A DNA stretch of 30,261 nt from Lachnoclostridium sp. UBA7215. Lineage in GTDB: Bacteria > Bacillota > Clostridia > Lachnospirales > Lachnospiraceae. Both the position numbers and the translations under genes were made by a program. The stretch lies in the NCBI GenBank assembly GCA_002490465.1, contig DKUB01000045.1, positions 1 to 30,261 of the forward strand. The letters run 5' to 3'. The notes under the pieces were generated by a model. The model saw nothing but the letters and a program-made list of their open reading frames with translations, had not been told where the DNA came from and did not search any database. Positions 8,169 to 16,344 of the stretch are shown in pieces. The stretch's first letter is position 1; each line of letters begins with the position of its first letter.

Positions 8169-8842
8169 AGAAACTTTTGCGTAAGAATCAGATTATTATT
8201 ACGGCACTTGTTGTCATGGTCGCGCTTGCCGGATATCTCAGTATGACAGAGCGGGAGGACCTCTCACTGCCAACTGCCAATGAGTCTGTGCAGGATGATG
8301 CTGTGGCAGATATCTCAGATGAGGACATTGTACTTGATGGGGATGGTTCCGTCAGCAGTGCATCCGTGGCAGCGGCCGGAGGAGAGGTGGCAGAGGACAA
8401 AACCGGAACGGTACAGACGGGCGGAAATGATGTGGCGTCCCGGGAAAATGCCGGAGAGGCAGTTCTGGTAAGCAATACGGTAGGAAAAAGTTTTTTTGAA
8501 GAGGCAAAACTGTCCAGGGAGCAGACAAGGGCAAAGAACAAAGAAACGCTCACAAATCTTGTGAATAATGCCAATATTTCCAGCGCGCAAAAAGATAAAG
8601 CAATGAAGCAGATTATGAAAATGACAACCATCAGCGAGAAAGAGACGGCAACAGAAAATCTTCTTGCGGCAAAGGGATTTGAGGAGGCAGTTGTCACAGT
8701 ATCTGACGAGAGTGTAGATGTCATTGTCAATGCAGAAAACCTGAATGAACAGCAGATTGCCCAGATTGCTGATGTTGTAAAACGTAAGACAGAGTGCAGT
8801 CCGGATAAAATTGTAATTTCACCTGTTGGCAAAAGTAAATGA
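8165..8842 (+). CDS. spoIIIAH: Stage III sporulation protein AH, SpoIIQ partner
   Basis: Mother-cell membrane protein whose extracellular YscJ/FliF-like domain binds forespore SpoIIQ to make the intercellular channel. The 225 residues comprise a membrane helix (about 8-26), a long low-complexity Asp/Val/Ala/Gly linker (about 35-105) and the folded domain (about 110-223, SREQTRAKNKETLTNLVNN...IADVVKRKTECSPDKIVISP). GTG start at 8165, AGGAGG at 7 nt, overlapping the spoIIIAG stop. SpoIIQ itself is not in the window. The 3' end carries a promoter for the next operon. Confidence 0.92.
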   Translation: MKKLLRKNQIIITALVVMVALAGYLSMTEREDLSLPTANESVQDDAVADISDEDIVLDGDGSVSSASVAAAGGEVAEDKTGTVQTGGNDVASRENAGEAVLVSNTVGKSFFEEAKLSREQTRAKNKETLTNLVNNANISSAQKDKAMKQIMKMTTISEKETATENLLAAKGFEEAVVTVSDESVDVIVNAENLNEQQIAQIADVVKRKTECSPDKIVISPVGKSK

Positions 8843-8854
8843 ATCTGATATAAT
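8826..8854 (+). promoter_or_regulatory. Sigma-A-like promoter inside the end of spoIIIAH
   Basis: TTGGCA (8826-8831), 17-bp spacer and a perfect TATAAT (8849-8854), 39 bp upstream of the Gls24 gene. It would give the downstream housekeeping genes their own vegetative transcription, independent of the sporulation promoter. Confidence 0.75.
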
Positions 8855-8892
8855 TAAAAAATAGAGGTTCCTATACAGGAGGTACGAAAGGT

Positions 8893-9270
8893 ATGACAGA
8901 GTATAACAAAGAGGCATTTGATAATTCGTCAGGAATCGGTGAGATTCAGATTGCAAATGAAGTAGTGTCATCCATTGCCGGCATATCGGCCGGAGAGGTA
9001 GATGGCGTTGATTCTATGGCGGGTGGAATTACAAATGAACTGGCAGGACGGTTTGGGGTAAAAAATCTCTCAAAGGGCGTAAAGGTTGAGGTGGTGGATG
9101 ATTCCGCCACGGTAGAACTTGCCATTAACATGAAGTACGGTTACAGCATTCCGGATACGTGTGCCCAGGTACAGGAAAAGGTGGCCCAGGCTATCAATTC
9201 CATGACAGGGCTTACCGTAACAAAGGTAAATGTCCGCATTGCCGGGGTGAGCTTAGAGCAGGAATCATGA
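8893..9270 (+). CDS. Asp23/Gls24 family envelope-stress protein
   Basis: A 125-residue member of the Asp23/Gls24 (DUF322) family. Core motifs are present: IQIANEVVSSIAGISAGEVDGVDSM near 18-42 and YGYSIPDTCAQVQEKVAQAI near 80-99, then the TGLTVTKVNVRIAGV ending. No signal peptide or membrane helix. Members are cytosolic or membrane-tethered and linked to envelope stress or alkaline shock. Copies just upstream of nusB are standard in Clostridia, and their precise role there is unknown. AGGAGG lies 10 nt before the ATG, behind the 8826 promoter. Confidence 0.92.
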   Translation: MTEYNKEAFDNSSGIGEIQIANEVVSSIAGISAGEVDGVDSMAGGITNELAGRFGVKNLSKGVKVEVVDDSATVELAINMKYGYSIPDTCAQVQEKVAQAINSMTGLTVTKVNVRIAGVSLEQES

Positions 9271-9302
9271 ACCTGATTCACAAATAAAGAAAGAGGAAAC
9301 CT

Positions 9303-9701
9303 ATGACACGACATGAAATCAGGGAGTGTATTTTTTGCCTGTTATTTCAAAATGATTTTTATGAGGCGGCTGAATTTGGCGAGCAGCGGGATAATTTTAT
9401 AGAGCAGAAATCTCTTTCGGCAAAGGAAAAGAAGGAGATTTTAGAAAAAATGGATAAGCTGCTGCCACTCCTTCCCGAGATTAACAGTAAAATAGAACAA
9501 TCCTCAAAGGGATGGAAACTGGACCGTATTGCAAAAGCAGAGCTGGCAATTTTGCGTCTGGCAGTTTATGAGGCGGTCTATGATGACAGCGTGCCGGTGG
9601 GCGTGGCGGTTAATGAAGCGGTTGAGCTGGCAAAAGCCTATGGGGATGACAATGCTCCTGCTTTTGTCAATGGTATATTAGGAAAGATTGTAAATGAATA
9701 G
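9303..9701 (+). CDS. nusB: Transcription antitermination factor NusB
   Basis: RNA-binding factor that, with NusE (S10), joins the antitermination complex on boxA RNA, mainly for rRNA operons. The all-helical 132 residues include the N-terminal MTRHEIRECIFCLLFQNDF and the diagnostic C-terminal block (DRIAKAELAILRLAVYEA, then VPVGVAVNEAVELAKAYGDD, FVNGILGKI). Standard length. AAAGAGG before the ATG. The gene overlaps xseA by 8 bp. Confidence 0.95.
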   Translation: MTRHEIRECIFCLLFQNDFYEAAEFGEQRDNFIEQKSLSAKEKKEILEKMDKLLPLLPEINSKIEQSSKGWKLDRIAKAELAILRLAVYEAVYDDSVPVGVAVNEAVELAKAYGDDNAPAFVNGILGKIVNE

Positions 9702-10905
9702 AGGAAAAGTGTATTCCGTCTCTTCTGTAAATCAGTACATTAAAAATATGTTTATAAATGAATATGCCCTGGCGGTAATATTTGTAAAAGGCGAGATATC
9801 CAATTGCAAATACCATAGCTCCGGGCATATTTATTTTAGTCTAAAAGACGCTTCTTCACAGCTTGCCTGCGTGATGTTCCGCGGGGACAGAAATGGTCTG
9901 GACTTTCGTCTGGAAAATGGACAGGAAGTCGTAGTGGGAGGTTCTGTCAGCGTCTATGAGAGGGATGGAAAGTATCAGCTTTATGCAAAGAAGATTGTAC
10001 TGGCGGGAGACGGACTTCTGGCAGAGAAGTACGAGCAATTGAAGAAAAAACTGGAGGAAGCCGGTTATTTTGACGAGGACAGAAAACTTCCCATTCCCCG
10101 TTACGTGAAGCGGGTGGGAATTGTCACGGCAGAGACAGGGGCGGCTGTCCGGGATATGATGCAGATAGCAGCAAGAAGAAACCCTTATGTGCAGCTGGTC
10201 TTATACCCTGCCAAAGTACAGGGGGCAGGGGCGGCCGAGAGTATTGTCCGCGGTATTAAGCGTCTTGACAAAGAATCCGTAGATGTTATTATTATTGGGC
10301 GCGGCGGCGGCTCTATGGAAGATTTGTGGGCGTTTAATGAAGAGATTGTGGCAGACGCTGTGTTTCAGTGCCGCACTCCCGTGATTTCTGCTGTCGGACA
10401 TGAGACAGATACAACAATATCGGATTATGTTGCGGATTTGCGCGCGCCGACGCCGTCAGCGGCAGTGGAACTTGCCATATATGATGCGAGGCAGGCGCTG
10501 GAGGCTTTATATACGGCAAAAGACCGTATGGCGAGAGCGATGCTTTCTGATTTGGAAGATATGCGGGAGCATCTGGAGCAGTCACAGGCGAGACTGAAAT
10601 TTTTGAATCCCGGGAATCAACTGGACAGTAAGCGCCAGTATCTGACCGATATGGAGGAGAAACTGTCCTTATATATGGAGCGGATTTTGCAGGAAAAAAA
10701 GCATGCCTTTGCGATGCTCTCCGGACGGCTTGACAGTGTGAGTCCGCTGAAACGGCTGCAGGAGGGATATGCTTATGTGGCAGGTAAGGACGGGCATGGA
10801 ATTTCTTCGGTAGAAGAAATATCAGTTGGAGACAGCATTTGTGTGAGCGTAACGGATGGAAGTTTTCAGGCCGGGGTAACGCAGGTGAATGGAGGGCAGT
10901 CATGA
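9694..10905 (+). CDS. xseA: Exonuclease VII large subunit
   Basis: Catalytic subunit of exonuclease VII, which degrades single-stranded DNA from both ends in repair. The 403 residues begin with an OB-fold (about 3-100: YSVSSVNQYIKNMF, KGEISNCKYHSSGHIYFSLKD) followed by the catalytic domain (about 120-340) with GIVTAETGAAVRDMMQIAARR, IIIGRGGGSMEDLWAFN and SAVGHETDTTISDYVADLRAPTPSAAVELA. The usual ITSxxGAA motif reads VTAETGAA here, a tolerated variant. A long helical region and a short C-terminal beta tail follow. Stop overlaps the xseB start. Confidence 0.96.
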   Translation: MNRGKVYSVSSVNQYIKNMFINEYALAVIFVKGEISNCKYHSSGHIYFSLKDASSQLACVMFRGDRNGLDFRLENGQEVVVGGSVSVYERDGKYQLYAKKIVLAGDGLLAEKYEQLKKKLEEAGYFDEDRKLPIPRYVKRVGIVTAETGAAVRDMMQIAARRNPYVQLVLYPAKVQGAGAAESIVRGIKRLDKESVDVIIIGRGGGSMEDLWAFNEEIVADAVFQCRTPVISAVGHETDTTISDYVADLRAPTPSAAVELAIYDARQALEALYTAKDRMARAMLSDLEDMREHLEQSQARLKFLNPGNQLDSKRQYLTDMEEKLSLYMERILQEKKHAFAMLSGRLDSVSPLKRLQEGYAYVAGKDGHGISSVEEISVGDSICVSVTDGSFQAGVTQVNGGQS

Positions 10906-11096
10906 AGCTGGAAGAGATTATGGACAAGTTAGATGAAACGGTGCGTAAGATGGAGCAGGAAAAACTGACGTTAGAGGAGTCTTATCAGTGTTTTTCAGAG
11001 GGAATGAAGTATATTAAAGAGGGAAACAAAGAGATTGACCGGGTGGAAAAGAAAATACAGATACTGATGGAAGAGGGGGAAGAGGAGGATGAATAA
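10902..11096 (+). CDS. xseB: Exonuclease VII small subunit
   Basis: Small helical subunit, several copies of which bind the XseA helical arm. The 64 residues start MKLEEIMDKLDETVRKMEQ and keep the family pattern LTLEESYQCFSEGMKYIKEGNKEIDRVEKKIQIL with an acidic tail. The ATG overlaps the xseA stop (ATGA), so both subunits are probably coupled in translation. An in-frame upstream ATG (10839) lies within xseA and is not credible. Overlaps ispA by 8 bp. Confidence 0.94.
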   Translation: MKLEEIMDKLDETVRKMEQEKLTLEESYQCFSEGMKYIKEGNKEIDRVEKKIQILMEEGEEEDE

Positions 11097-11988
11097 AGAC
11101 ATCCTGCAGCAGAAAACAGAAGATATTGAGCGCGGTTTTGAGCCATATCTGTTCCGGGAGGAGGGATATGCAAAAACAGTTTTAGAGGCTATGAATTACA
11201 GCATCCTTGCCGGTGGAAAAAGGCTGCGGCCAATGTTTATCTATGAGGCTTACAAGCTGTTTGGCGGAAGGGATGAGGCGGTGGTTCGCCCTTTTATGAT
11301 GGCAATGGAGATGATCCATACATATTCTCTTGTACATGATGATCTTCCGGCGATGGATAACGATGACTACCGAAGGGGAAAACTTACCACTCATAAAAAA
11401 TACGGGGAGGACATGGGGATTCTTGCGGGGGATGCTCTTTTAAACGGCGCATATGAGACAGCCTGTATGGCCTTTGACAGTCATACCGATTCTACCCTTA
11501 TTGGACAGGCTCTCCGGGTTCTTGCAGAAAAGGCCGGCGTCCGCGGAATGGTGGGAGGACAGACGGCAGACGTAGAGCACAGCGGTCAGGCGATAGATGA
11601 AGACACATTGTATTATATCTATAAAAATAAAACTTCTGCTCTTATTGAGGCGAGCCTGATGGTGGGAGCCATTCTTGCCGGGGCCTCGGATGAAGACGTG
11701 GCGAGTATGGAGACAGTTGGCGAGAGTATCGGCATTGCCTTTCAGATACAGGATGACATACTTGATGTTGAGGGGGATGAACAGGTCATTGGGAAGCCGG
11801 TAAACAGCGATGAAAAAAATCAAAAGTCAACATATGTTGCTATTCACGGGCTGGAAGAGAGCAGGAAAAAAGTCATGGAGTATACGGAACAGGGACTTCA
11901 GAAATTGCATGAAATTGCCTGGCAGGACAGGGAAGCGGCAGATTTTCTGGAAGAGCTGATCCGCTCACTGGCAGGACGGGAAAGATAA
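11089..11988 (+). CDS. ispA: Polyprenyl (farnesyl/geranylgeranyl) diphosphate synthase
   Basis: Condenses IPP with allylic diphosphates to make the C15 (or C20) precursor of quinones and cell-wall lipid carrier. The 299 residues carry GGKRLRP (42-48), the first Asp-rich motif DDLPAMDNDD (84-93, with the two-residue insertion typical of bacterial farnesyl synthases) and the second one QDDILDVEGD (221-230). His-Thr-Tyr-Ser precede the first motif at the chain-length positions, consistent with short products. Placed between xseAB and dxs, as in other Clostridia, so that DXP-pathway entry and prenyl elongation are co-expressed. Confidence 0.94.
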   Translation: MNKDILQQKTEDIERGFEPYLFREEGYAKTVLEAMNYSILAGGKRLRPMFIYEAYKLFGGRDEAVVRPFMMAMEMIHTYSLVHDDLPAMDNDDYRRGKLTTHKKYGEDMGILAGDALLNGAYETACMAFDSHTDSTLIGQALRVLAEKAGVRGMVGGQTADVEHSGQAIDEDTLYYIYKNKTSALIEASLMVGAILAGASDEDVASMETVGESIGIAFQIQDDILDVEGDEQVIGKPVNSDEKNQKSTYVAIHGLEESRKKVMEYTEQGLQKLHEIAWQDREAADFLEELIRSLAGRER

Positions 11989-12000
11989 AGAGGAAAAGTT

Positions 12001-13875
12001 GTGGGTAAATTACTGAATCAGATTGTAAAGGAAAATGATATAAAAAATATTCCAAAAGAGGATTATAAGGAGCTGGCAAAGGAGATACGGGTAAAGCTGG
12101 TGCAGAGCATCAGCCGGACAGGGGGGCACCTTGCCTCCAATCTGGGGGCAGTAGAGCTTACGATGGCGCTGCATCTGACGTTAAATTTTCCGGAGGACAA
12201 GCTGGTCTGGGATGTGGGACATCAGTCCTACGTCCATAAGATTCTGACAGGCCGTGCGGACCTCTTTGGGACACTCCGGCAGATGGACGGGCTGAGCGGA
12301 TTTCCCAAAGTAAAAGAAAACGTCTGTGATACCTTTGATACGGGCCACAGTTCGACTTCCATATCTGTGGCGCTGGGACTTGCCAAAGCAAGGGATTTGA
12401 GAGGAACGGATGAAAAGATTTTTGCTGTGATTGGCGACGGCGCTCTCTCTGGTGGCATGGCGTATGAAGCGCTGAACAATGCCGCGAGCCTGCACTCCAA
12501 TATGGTGGTGGTTTTAAATGACAATAAAATGTCTATTGCTCCCAATGTAGGAGGAATGTCAAATTATCTTGGAAAAATCCGTGCCAACCGGAAATACCGT
12601 AATTTAAAGGCAAATGTAGAGAGTGCTTTAGATAAGATTCCCAATCTCGGGCAGCCATTGGCCAAACATATAAAGAAGGCAAAAAATTCAATTAAGCAGC
12701 TTTTTATCCCGGGAATGCTTTTTGAGGACATGGGACTGATTTATATTGGCCCGGTGGACGGGCATGACACGCAGGAGCTTCTCACGGCATTTGAGACAGC
12801 AGTTTCGGTTGTAGATCAGCCTGTATTGGTTCATGTACTGACCAAAAAGGGAAAAGGGTATAAACCGGCGGAAAAGAAACCTTCTCTTTTTCATGGAGTT
12901 GGTCCTTTTGACATTCATTCCGGAATACCGGAAACGGGGGATGAGAAAAGCTATACCGATGTGTTTGGTCAGTGGATGGTGCAAAAGGGCGGAGAGATGC
13001 CGGAGCTTGTTTCTGTCTGTGCGGCGATGCCTGACGGGACAGGAGTTGTCGATTTTGCAGATAAATACCCGGAGCGTTTTTTTGATGTGGGAATAGCGGA
13101 GGAGCATGCTGTGACCTTTGCTGCCGGCCTTGCTGCCGGAGGTATGCGTCCGGTGGTATCAATTTATTCTACTTTTTTGCAGCGGGGATATGACCAGATT
13201 CTTCATGACGTCTGTATGAATCAGCTGCCGGTTGTATTTGCTGTCGATAGGAGTGGTATTGTCGGAAGGGATGGGGAAACTCATCAGGGTATTTTTGACT
13301 TGTCGTATTTTGGTACGATGCCGAATATGACCGTGCTCTCGCCAATGGATGATGAGGATTTTATTCTTGCCCTTGACTATGCGGTAAGCAGACAGGACGG
13401 TCCTGTAGCTGTGCGATATCCGAGAGGAAATGTTTTTTCCTGCAAAGTTGACAGAAGTTATGATGATGGATATCAAATGGGAAAGGCGGAAGTGCTTCAG
13501 GAAGGCTCCCAGGTGGTGGTACTTGCTGTCGGGAATATGGTGGAAAAAGCGCTGGAGGCAGCCCATATTCTGGCAGGGCAGGGAATAGAGCCGACTGTGG
13601 TAAACATGCGGTTTGTAAAGCCGTTTGATAAAGAACTGGTACGCAGGCTTGCGGGAGAAAATCAGCTGATTGTGACAATGGAAGACAATGTATACAGCGG
13701 TGGTTTTTCTGCCATGATACAGGCTTTTTTACAGGAAAACGGTCTGGGAGCAGTTGATTGCCTTCCAATTTGCCTTCCGGACGCCTTTATCGGCCATGGC
13801 GCCCCGGAGGAATTGTATGTAAAGTATAAAATGGATGCTGCGTCAGTGGCAGAAAGGATTATGCAGAGGCTGTGA
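12001..13875 (+). CDS. dxs: 1-deoxy-D-xylulose-5-phosphate synthase
   Basis: First enzyme of the non-mevalonate isoprenoid pathway: pyruvate plus glyceraldehyde 3-phosphate gives DXP, with thiamine diphosphate. The 624 residues show His43 in GGHLASNLG, VGHQSYVHK (72-80), the TPP/Mg motif GDGALSGGMAYEALNN (145-160), PNVGGMS, and the second-domain catalytic Glu367 in GIAEEHAVTFAAGLA. The C-terminal transketolase domain is complete. GTG start at 12001 with AAAGAGGAAAAG upstream. Ends overlapping tlyA by 4 bp (GTGA). Confidence 0.97.
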   Translation: MGKLLNQIVKENDIKNIPKEDYKELAKEIRVKLVQSISRTGGHLASNLGAVELTMALHLTLNFPEDKLVWDVGHQSYVHKILTGRADLFGTLRQMDGLSGFPKVKENVCDTFDTGHSSTSISVALGLAKARDLRGTDEKIFAVIGDGALSGGMAYEALNNAASLHSNMVVVLNDNKMSIAPNVGGMSNYLGKIRANRKYRNLKANVESALDKIPNLGQPLAKHIKKAKNSIKQLFIPGMLFEDMGLIYIGPVDGHDTQELLTAFETAVSVVDQPVLVHVLTKKGKGYKPAEKKPSLFHGVGPFDIHSGIPETGDEKSYTDVFGQWMVQKGGEMPELVSVCAAMPDGTGVVDFADKYPERFFDVGIAEEHAVTFAAGLAAGGMRPVVSIYSTFLQRGYDQILHDVCMNQLPVVFAVDRSGIVGRDGETHQGIFDLSYFGTMPNMTVLSPMDDEDFILALDYAVSRQDGPVAVRYPRGNVFSCKVDRSYDDGYQMGKAEVLQEGSQVVVLAVGNMVEKALEAAHILAGQGIEPTVVNMRFVKPFDKELVRRLAGENQLIVTMEDNVYSGGFSAMIQAFLQENGLGAVDCLPICLPDAFIGHGAPEELYVKYKMDAASVAERIMQRL

Positions 13876-14738
13876 AGGAAGAAAAAGAACGTCTGGATGT
13901 TCTGCTTGTAAAGCGCGGGCTTGTCCAGTCCAGGGAAAAGGCGAAAGCCATCATTATGGCAGGGGAAGTATTTGTTGAGGGACAGCGGGAGGATAAGGCA
14001 GGGCAGACATTTCCTGTCCACGCGGGAATTGAAATACGTACAAAGAAATTAAAGTATGTGAGCCGGGGCGGTTATAAGCTGGAGAAAGCAGTAGAGGTTT
14101 TTTCTCTTGAACTGCAGAATCTGATCTGTATGGACGTCGGGTCATCCACGGGTGGATTTACTGACTGCATGCTGCAAAACGGTGCAGCGTTTGTATATGC
14201 CATTGATGTCGGGACAAATCAGCTTGCCTGGAAGCTGCGGCAGGATTCACGTGTGAAATCAATGGAGAAAACAAATATCCGTTATGTTGTGCCGGAGAAT
14301 ATCGGAGAGCCGGTCGATTTTGTATCTATTGATGTAGCGTTTATTTCTTTGATGAAAGTACTGGCGCCGATAAAGGCATTAATGAAAGAAGGGGGACACA
14401 TTGCCTGCCTGATAAAGCCGCAGTTTGAGGCGGGCCGGGAAAAGGTCGGAAAGAAAGGTGTGGTACGTGACCCGGCAGTTCATGAGGAAGTGATCCAAAA
14501 TATTGTAGAATTTTCACAGAATCTGGGCTTTCATATTCTCGGCCTGGATTACTCACCAATCCGCGGGCCGGAGGGAAATATTGAATATTTGTTATATATG
14601 GAGAACGGGTTTATACCAGTAGGCTTGCCTGCTGGTGTAAACCCATCGGCATCAGAGAATGAAATTATTCCGGCGGGATTTGTCCCGGATGAGGGTTTTG
14701 TGCATGAACTTGTCAGTAATGCTCACCATACGTTGTAG
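13872..14738 (+). CDS. tlyA: TlyA family rRNA 2'-O-methyltransferase (hemolysin-like)
   Basis: An S4 RNA-binding domain (about 6-66: RLDVLLVKRGLVQSREKAK) joined to an FtsJ-like methyltransferase domain with the SAM loop DVGSSTGGFTD (88-98), DVAFISL (154-160) and KPQFEAGREKVGKKG (182-196). TlyA enzymes methylate ribose of 16S/23S rRNA cytidines; the 'hemolysin' label is historical. GTG start overlaps the dxs stop. The 288 residues are somewhat longer than usual: between YLLYMEN and the conserved final helix (FVHELVSNAHHTL) lies an extra stretch of about 25 residues, and residues 246-258 are encoded by a near-perfect DNA palindrome, which suggests an in-frame insertion. Confidence 0.93.
   Translation: MKEEKERLDVLLVKRGLVQSREKAKAIIMAGEVFVEGQREDKAGQTFPVHAGIEIRTKKLKYVSRGGYKLEKAVEVFSLELQNLICMDVGSSTGGFTDCMLQNGAAFVYAIDVGTNQLAWKLRQDSRVKSMEKTNIRYVVPENIGEPVDFVSIDVAFISLMKVLAPIKALMKEGGHIACLIKPQFEAGREKVGKKGVVRDPAVHEEVIQNIVEFSQNLGFHILGLDYSPIRGPEGNIEYLLYMENGFIPVGLPAGVNPSASENEIIPAGFVPDEGFVHELVSNAHHTL
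14607..14644. repeat. 18-bp-arm palindrome inside tlyA
   Basis: The arms at 14607-14624 and 14627-14644 are complementary over 18 positions with only two exceptions, both U-G wobbles in the sense RNA (14614 with 14637, and 14620 with 14631), around a 2-nt centre. It falls in the poorly conserved linker before the last TlyA helix. Such a structure is unexpected in coding sequence and looks like an inserted short palindromic element. Confidence 0.7.
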
Positions 14739-14753
14739 AAAGGTGGAATCGGT

Positions 14754-15581
14754 ATGAATCGTTTCTGTATTGTATCCCATGGAGAAAAGGACGTAAACCA
14801 CGAAAGTGCAGAGGAAATAAAAAGATATTTGGAAAATTATGATAAATGTGTTAAAATAGTAGGTAATTCTACAGAAATTACTGATTCTTTCCAGGCGGAT
14901 ATGGTTATTGTTCTTGGCGGGGACGGTACGGTAATTCAGGCAGCTAAACGTCTTGCCGGCAAACAGATTCCTATTCTCGGCGTAAATTTTGGCACTCTTG
15001 GTTTTTTGACTGAGGTAGAGAGGCCGCGGATACGCCAGGCTCTGGATGCGGTGATGGCGGGAGATTATGAGCTCGAGCAGAGGATGGCGCTGTCCTGCCA
15101 TCTTCATTCCGACAGGGAAGAAAAGGGGCACATTGCGGTAAATGAATTTATTGTTGGAAAACGTGATTTTGGACATATGATTACGGCCAGTGTATACGTA
15201 GATGACAGTTTTTTAGATACTTATGTAGCAGATGCCCTTTTGATTTCCACACCGACAGGTTCAACAGCATATAACCTGGCAGCATCCGGTCCGGTGCTGG
15301 CACCGGGGATGGAGGCGATGATTATAACGCCAATATGCCCGCACTCATTAAATAAACGCAGTCTGGTAGTCTCTTCTCAGGCACAGATACGGGTTGTCAT
15401 TGGACACACAAAAGCGGATTATGAAGATGAGGCAGCAGTTCTTGGAGACGGTCATCTTTTGGGAACAGTAACTACCGGAGATGGAATTTGGATTGAAAAA
15501 GCAAGGGAAACTTTTGATATGGTGCGTCTTGGAGAGGTCAGTTTTTTTGATAAGATGCGCAGTAAGCTGAACCGTGATTAG
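14754..15581 (+). CDS. nadK: NAD kinase
   Basis: Phosphorylates NAD+ to NADP+ with ATP or polyphosphate. The 275 residues include the catalytic GGDGT (55-59, Asp57), GVNFGTLGFL, the NEF motif (VNEFIVG) and the signature STPTGSTAYNLAASGPVLAP. Standard length for Firmicutes NadK. AAAGGTGG precedes the ATG; 15 bp after tlyA in the same transcript. Confidence 0.96.
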   Translation: MNRFCIVSHGEKDVNHESAEEIKRYLENYDKCVKIVGNSTEITDSFQADMVIVLGGDGTVIQAAKRLAGKQIPILGVNFGTLGFLTEVERPRIRQALDAVMAGDYELEQRMALSCHLHSDREEKGHIAVNEFIVGKRDFGHMITASVYVDDSFLDTYVADALLISTPTGSTAYNLAASGPVLAPGMEAMIITPICPHSLNKRSLVVSSQAQIRVVIGHTKADYEDEAAVLGDGHLLGTVTTGDGIWIEKARETFDMVRLGEVSFFDKMRSKLNRD

Positions 15582-15613
15582 CAGGCAGAGACGTTCCGAA
15601 ATGAGGGGATTTT

Positions 15614-16069
15614 GTGAAACAGACCAGACAGGCAAAAATACTTGAATTAATTGGACAATATGAAATAGAGACTCAGGAGGAACTGGCCGGGCGGCTTGCG
15701 GATGCCGGATTCCGTGTTACACAGGCAACGGTCAGCCGGGATATTCGGGAACTGTTTCTGACGAAAGTTGCGGGGAAAAACGGCAGGCCCAAATATGCGG
15801 CGGGTAGTTTTGGAGAAACAACGTATTCTGAGCGATATGCCAGAGTGCTTGCGGATGGTATGGTTTCTATGGCGCAGGCGGATAATCTGGTTGTGATTAA
15901 GACGGTCAGCGGCATGGCTATGGCTGTGGCGGCGGCAGTAGATGCGCTGGGGATTGAAGAAATTGCCGGATGCATTGCCGGGGATGACACGATTATGTGT
16001 GCCGTAAAAACAGCGGAACTTGTGCCCGGCGTTATGAAACGGCTTGGGGAGAGCAGAACGCTCTTATGA
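15614..16069 (+). CDS. argR: Arginine repressor ArgR/AhrC
   Basis: Hexameric arginine-responsive regulator of arginine biosynthesis and catabolism. The 151 residues show the N-terminal winged helix (TQEELAGRLADAGFRVTQATVSRDIRELFLTKV, recognition helix about 36-50), then the C-terminal oligomerisation/arginine domain with GCIAGDDTIMCAVKT near 118-132. GTG start at 15614 with GAGGGG upstream. Last gene of the housekeeping run. In many Clostridia recN follows directly, but here a structured non-coding element follows. Confidence 0.96.
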   Translation: MKQTRQAKILELIGQYEIETQEELAGRLADAGFRVTQATVSRDIRELFLTKVAGKNGRPKYAAGSFGETTYSERYARVLADGMVSMAQADNLVVIKTVSGMAMAVAAAVDALGIEEIAGCIAGDDTIMCAVKTAELVPGVMKRLGESRTLL

Positions 16070-16081
16070 TAATATATAAAG

Positions 16082-16303
16082 AAATAATATGATGCCAAGG
16101 TCAAAAGGTATAAATTGTGCTCGTGCTTGCACGAAAGCACAATTTTACCTGAGGACCGCCAAAACATGAGCATGCAGCGATTTTCATTGAAAATCAGCGG
16201 AATGCGAATGTTTTTAGCACGACGAGAATTGCAAAGCAATGTAGTCGTGCGTATGGCATCTGTCAGGGGCAAAATACCTTTTGACCCTGACATCATAATA
16301 TTT
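16082..16303. repeat. MITE-like or structured-RNA element between argR and yebC
   Basis: About 220 bp without a credible gene. Outer arms 16089-16111 and 16274-16297 are near-perfect inverted repeats: GGTCAAAAGGTAT is perfectly complementary to ATACCTTTTGACC, with two mismatches further out that would be G-U pairs in minus-strand RNA, and the match weakly extends to 16082/16303. Inside are nested hairpins: AAATTGTGCT-CGTGC with GCACG-A-AGCACAATTT (about 16111-16145); AAAACAT/ATGTTTT (16161-16167 with 16208-16214) enclosing GCAT/ATGC and GATTTTC/GAAAATC; GCACGAC/GTCGTGC (16217-16223 with 16244-16250) enclosing ATTGC/GCAAT. An alternative local hairpin pairs TGTCAGGG (16261-16268) with CCCTGACA (16285-16292). 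It could be a miniature mobile element or a functional RNA. Confidence 0.7.
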
Positions 16304-16344
16304 AGAAAATACCGCGCTTATACTGCGCAGAAATGAGGGAGAAT

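Noticed and set aside
8188..8832. 214-codon open frame antisense to spoIIIAH
   Set aside because: Ser/Thr/Ala-rich low-complexity shadow of the spoIIIAH linker, with no ribosome site and no family features.
16115..16336. 73-codon frame inside the argR-yebC element
   Set aside because: Lies across the hairpins, has no ribosome site, and composition follows the inverted repeats.
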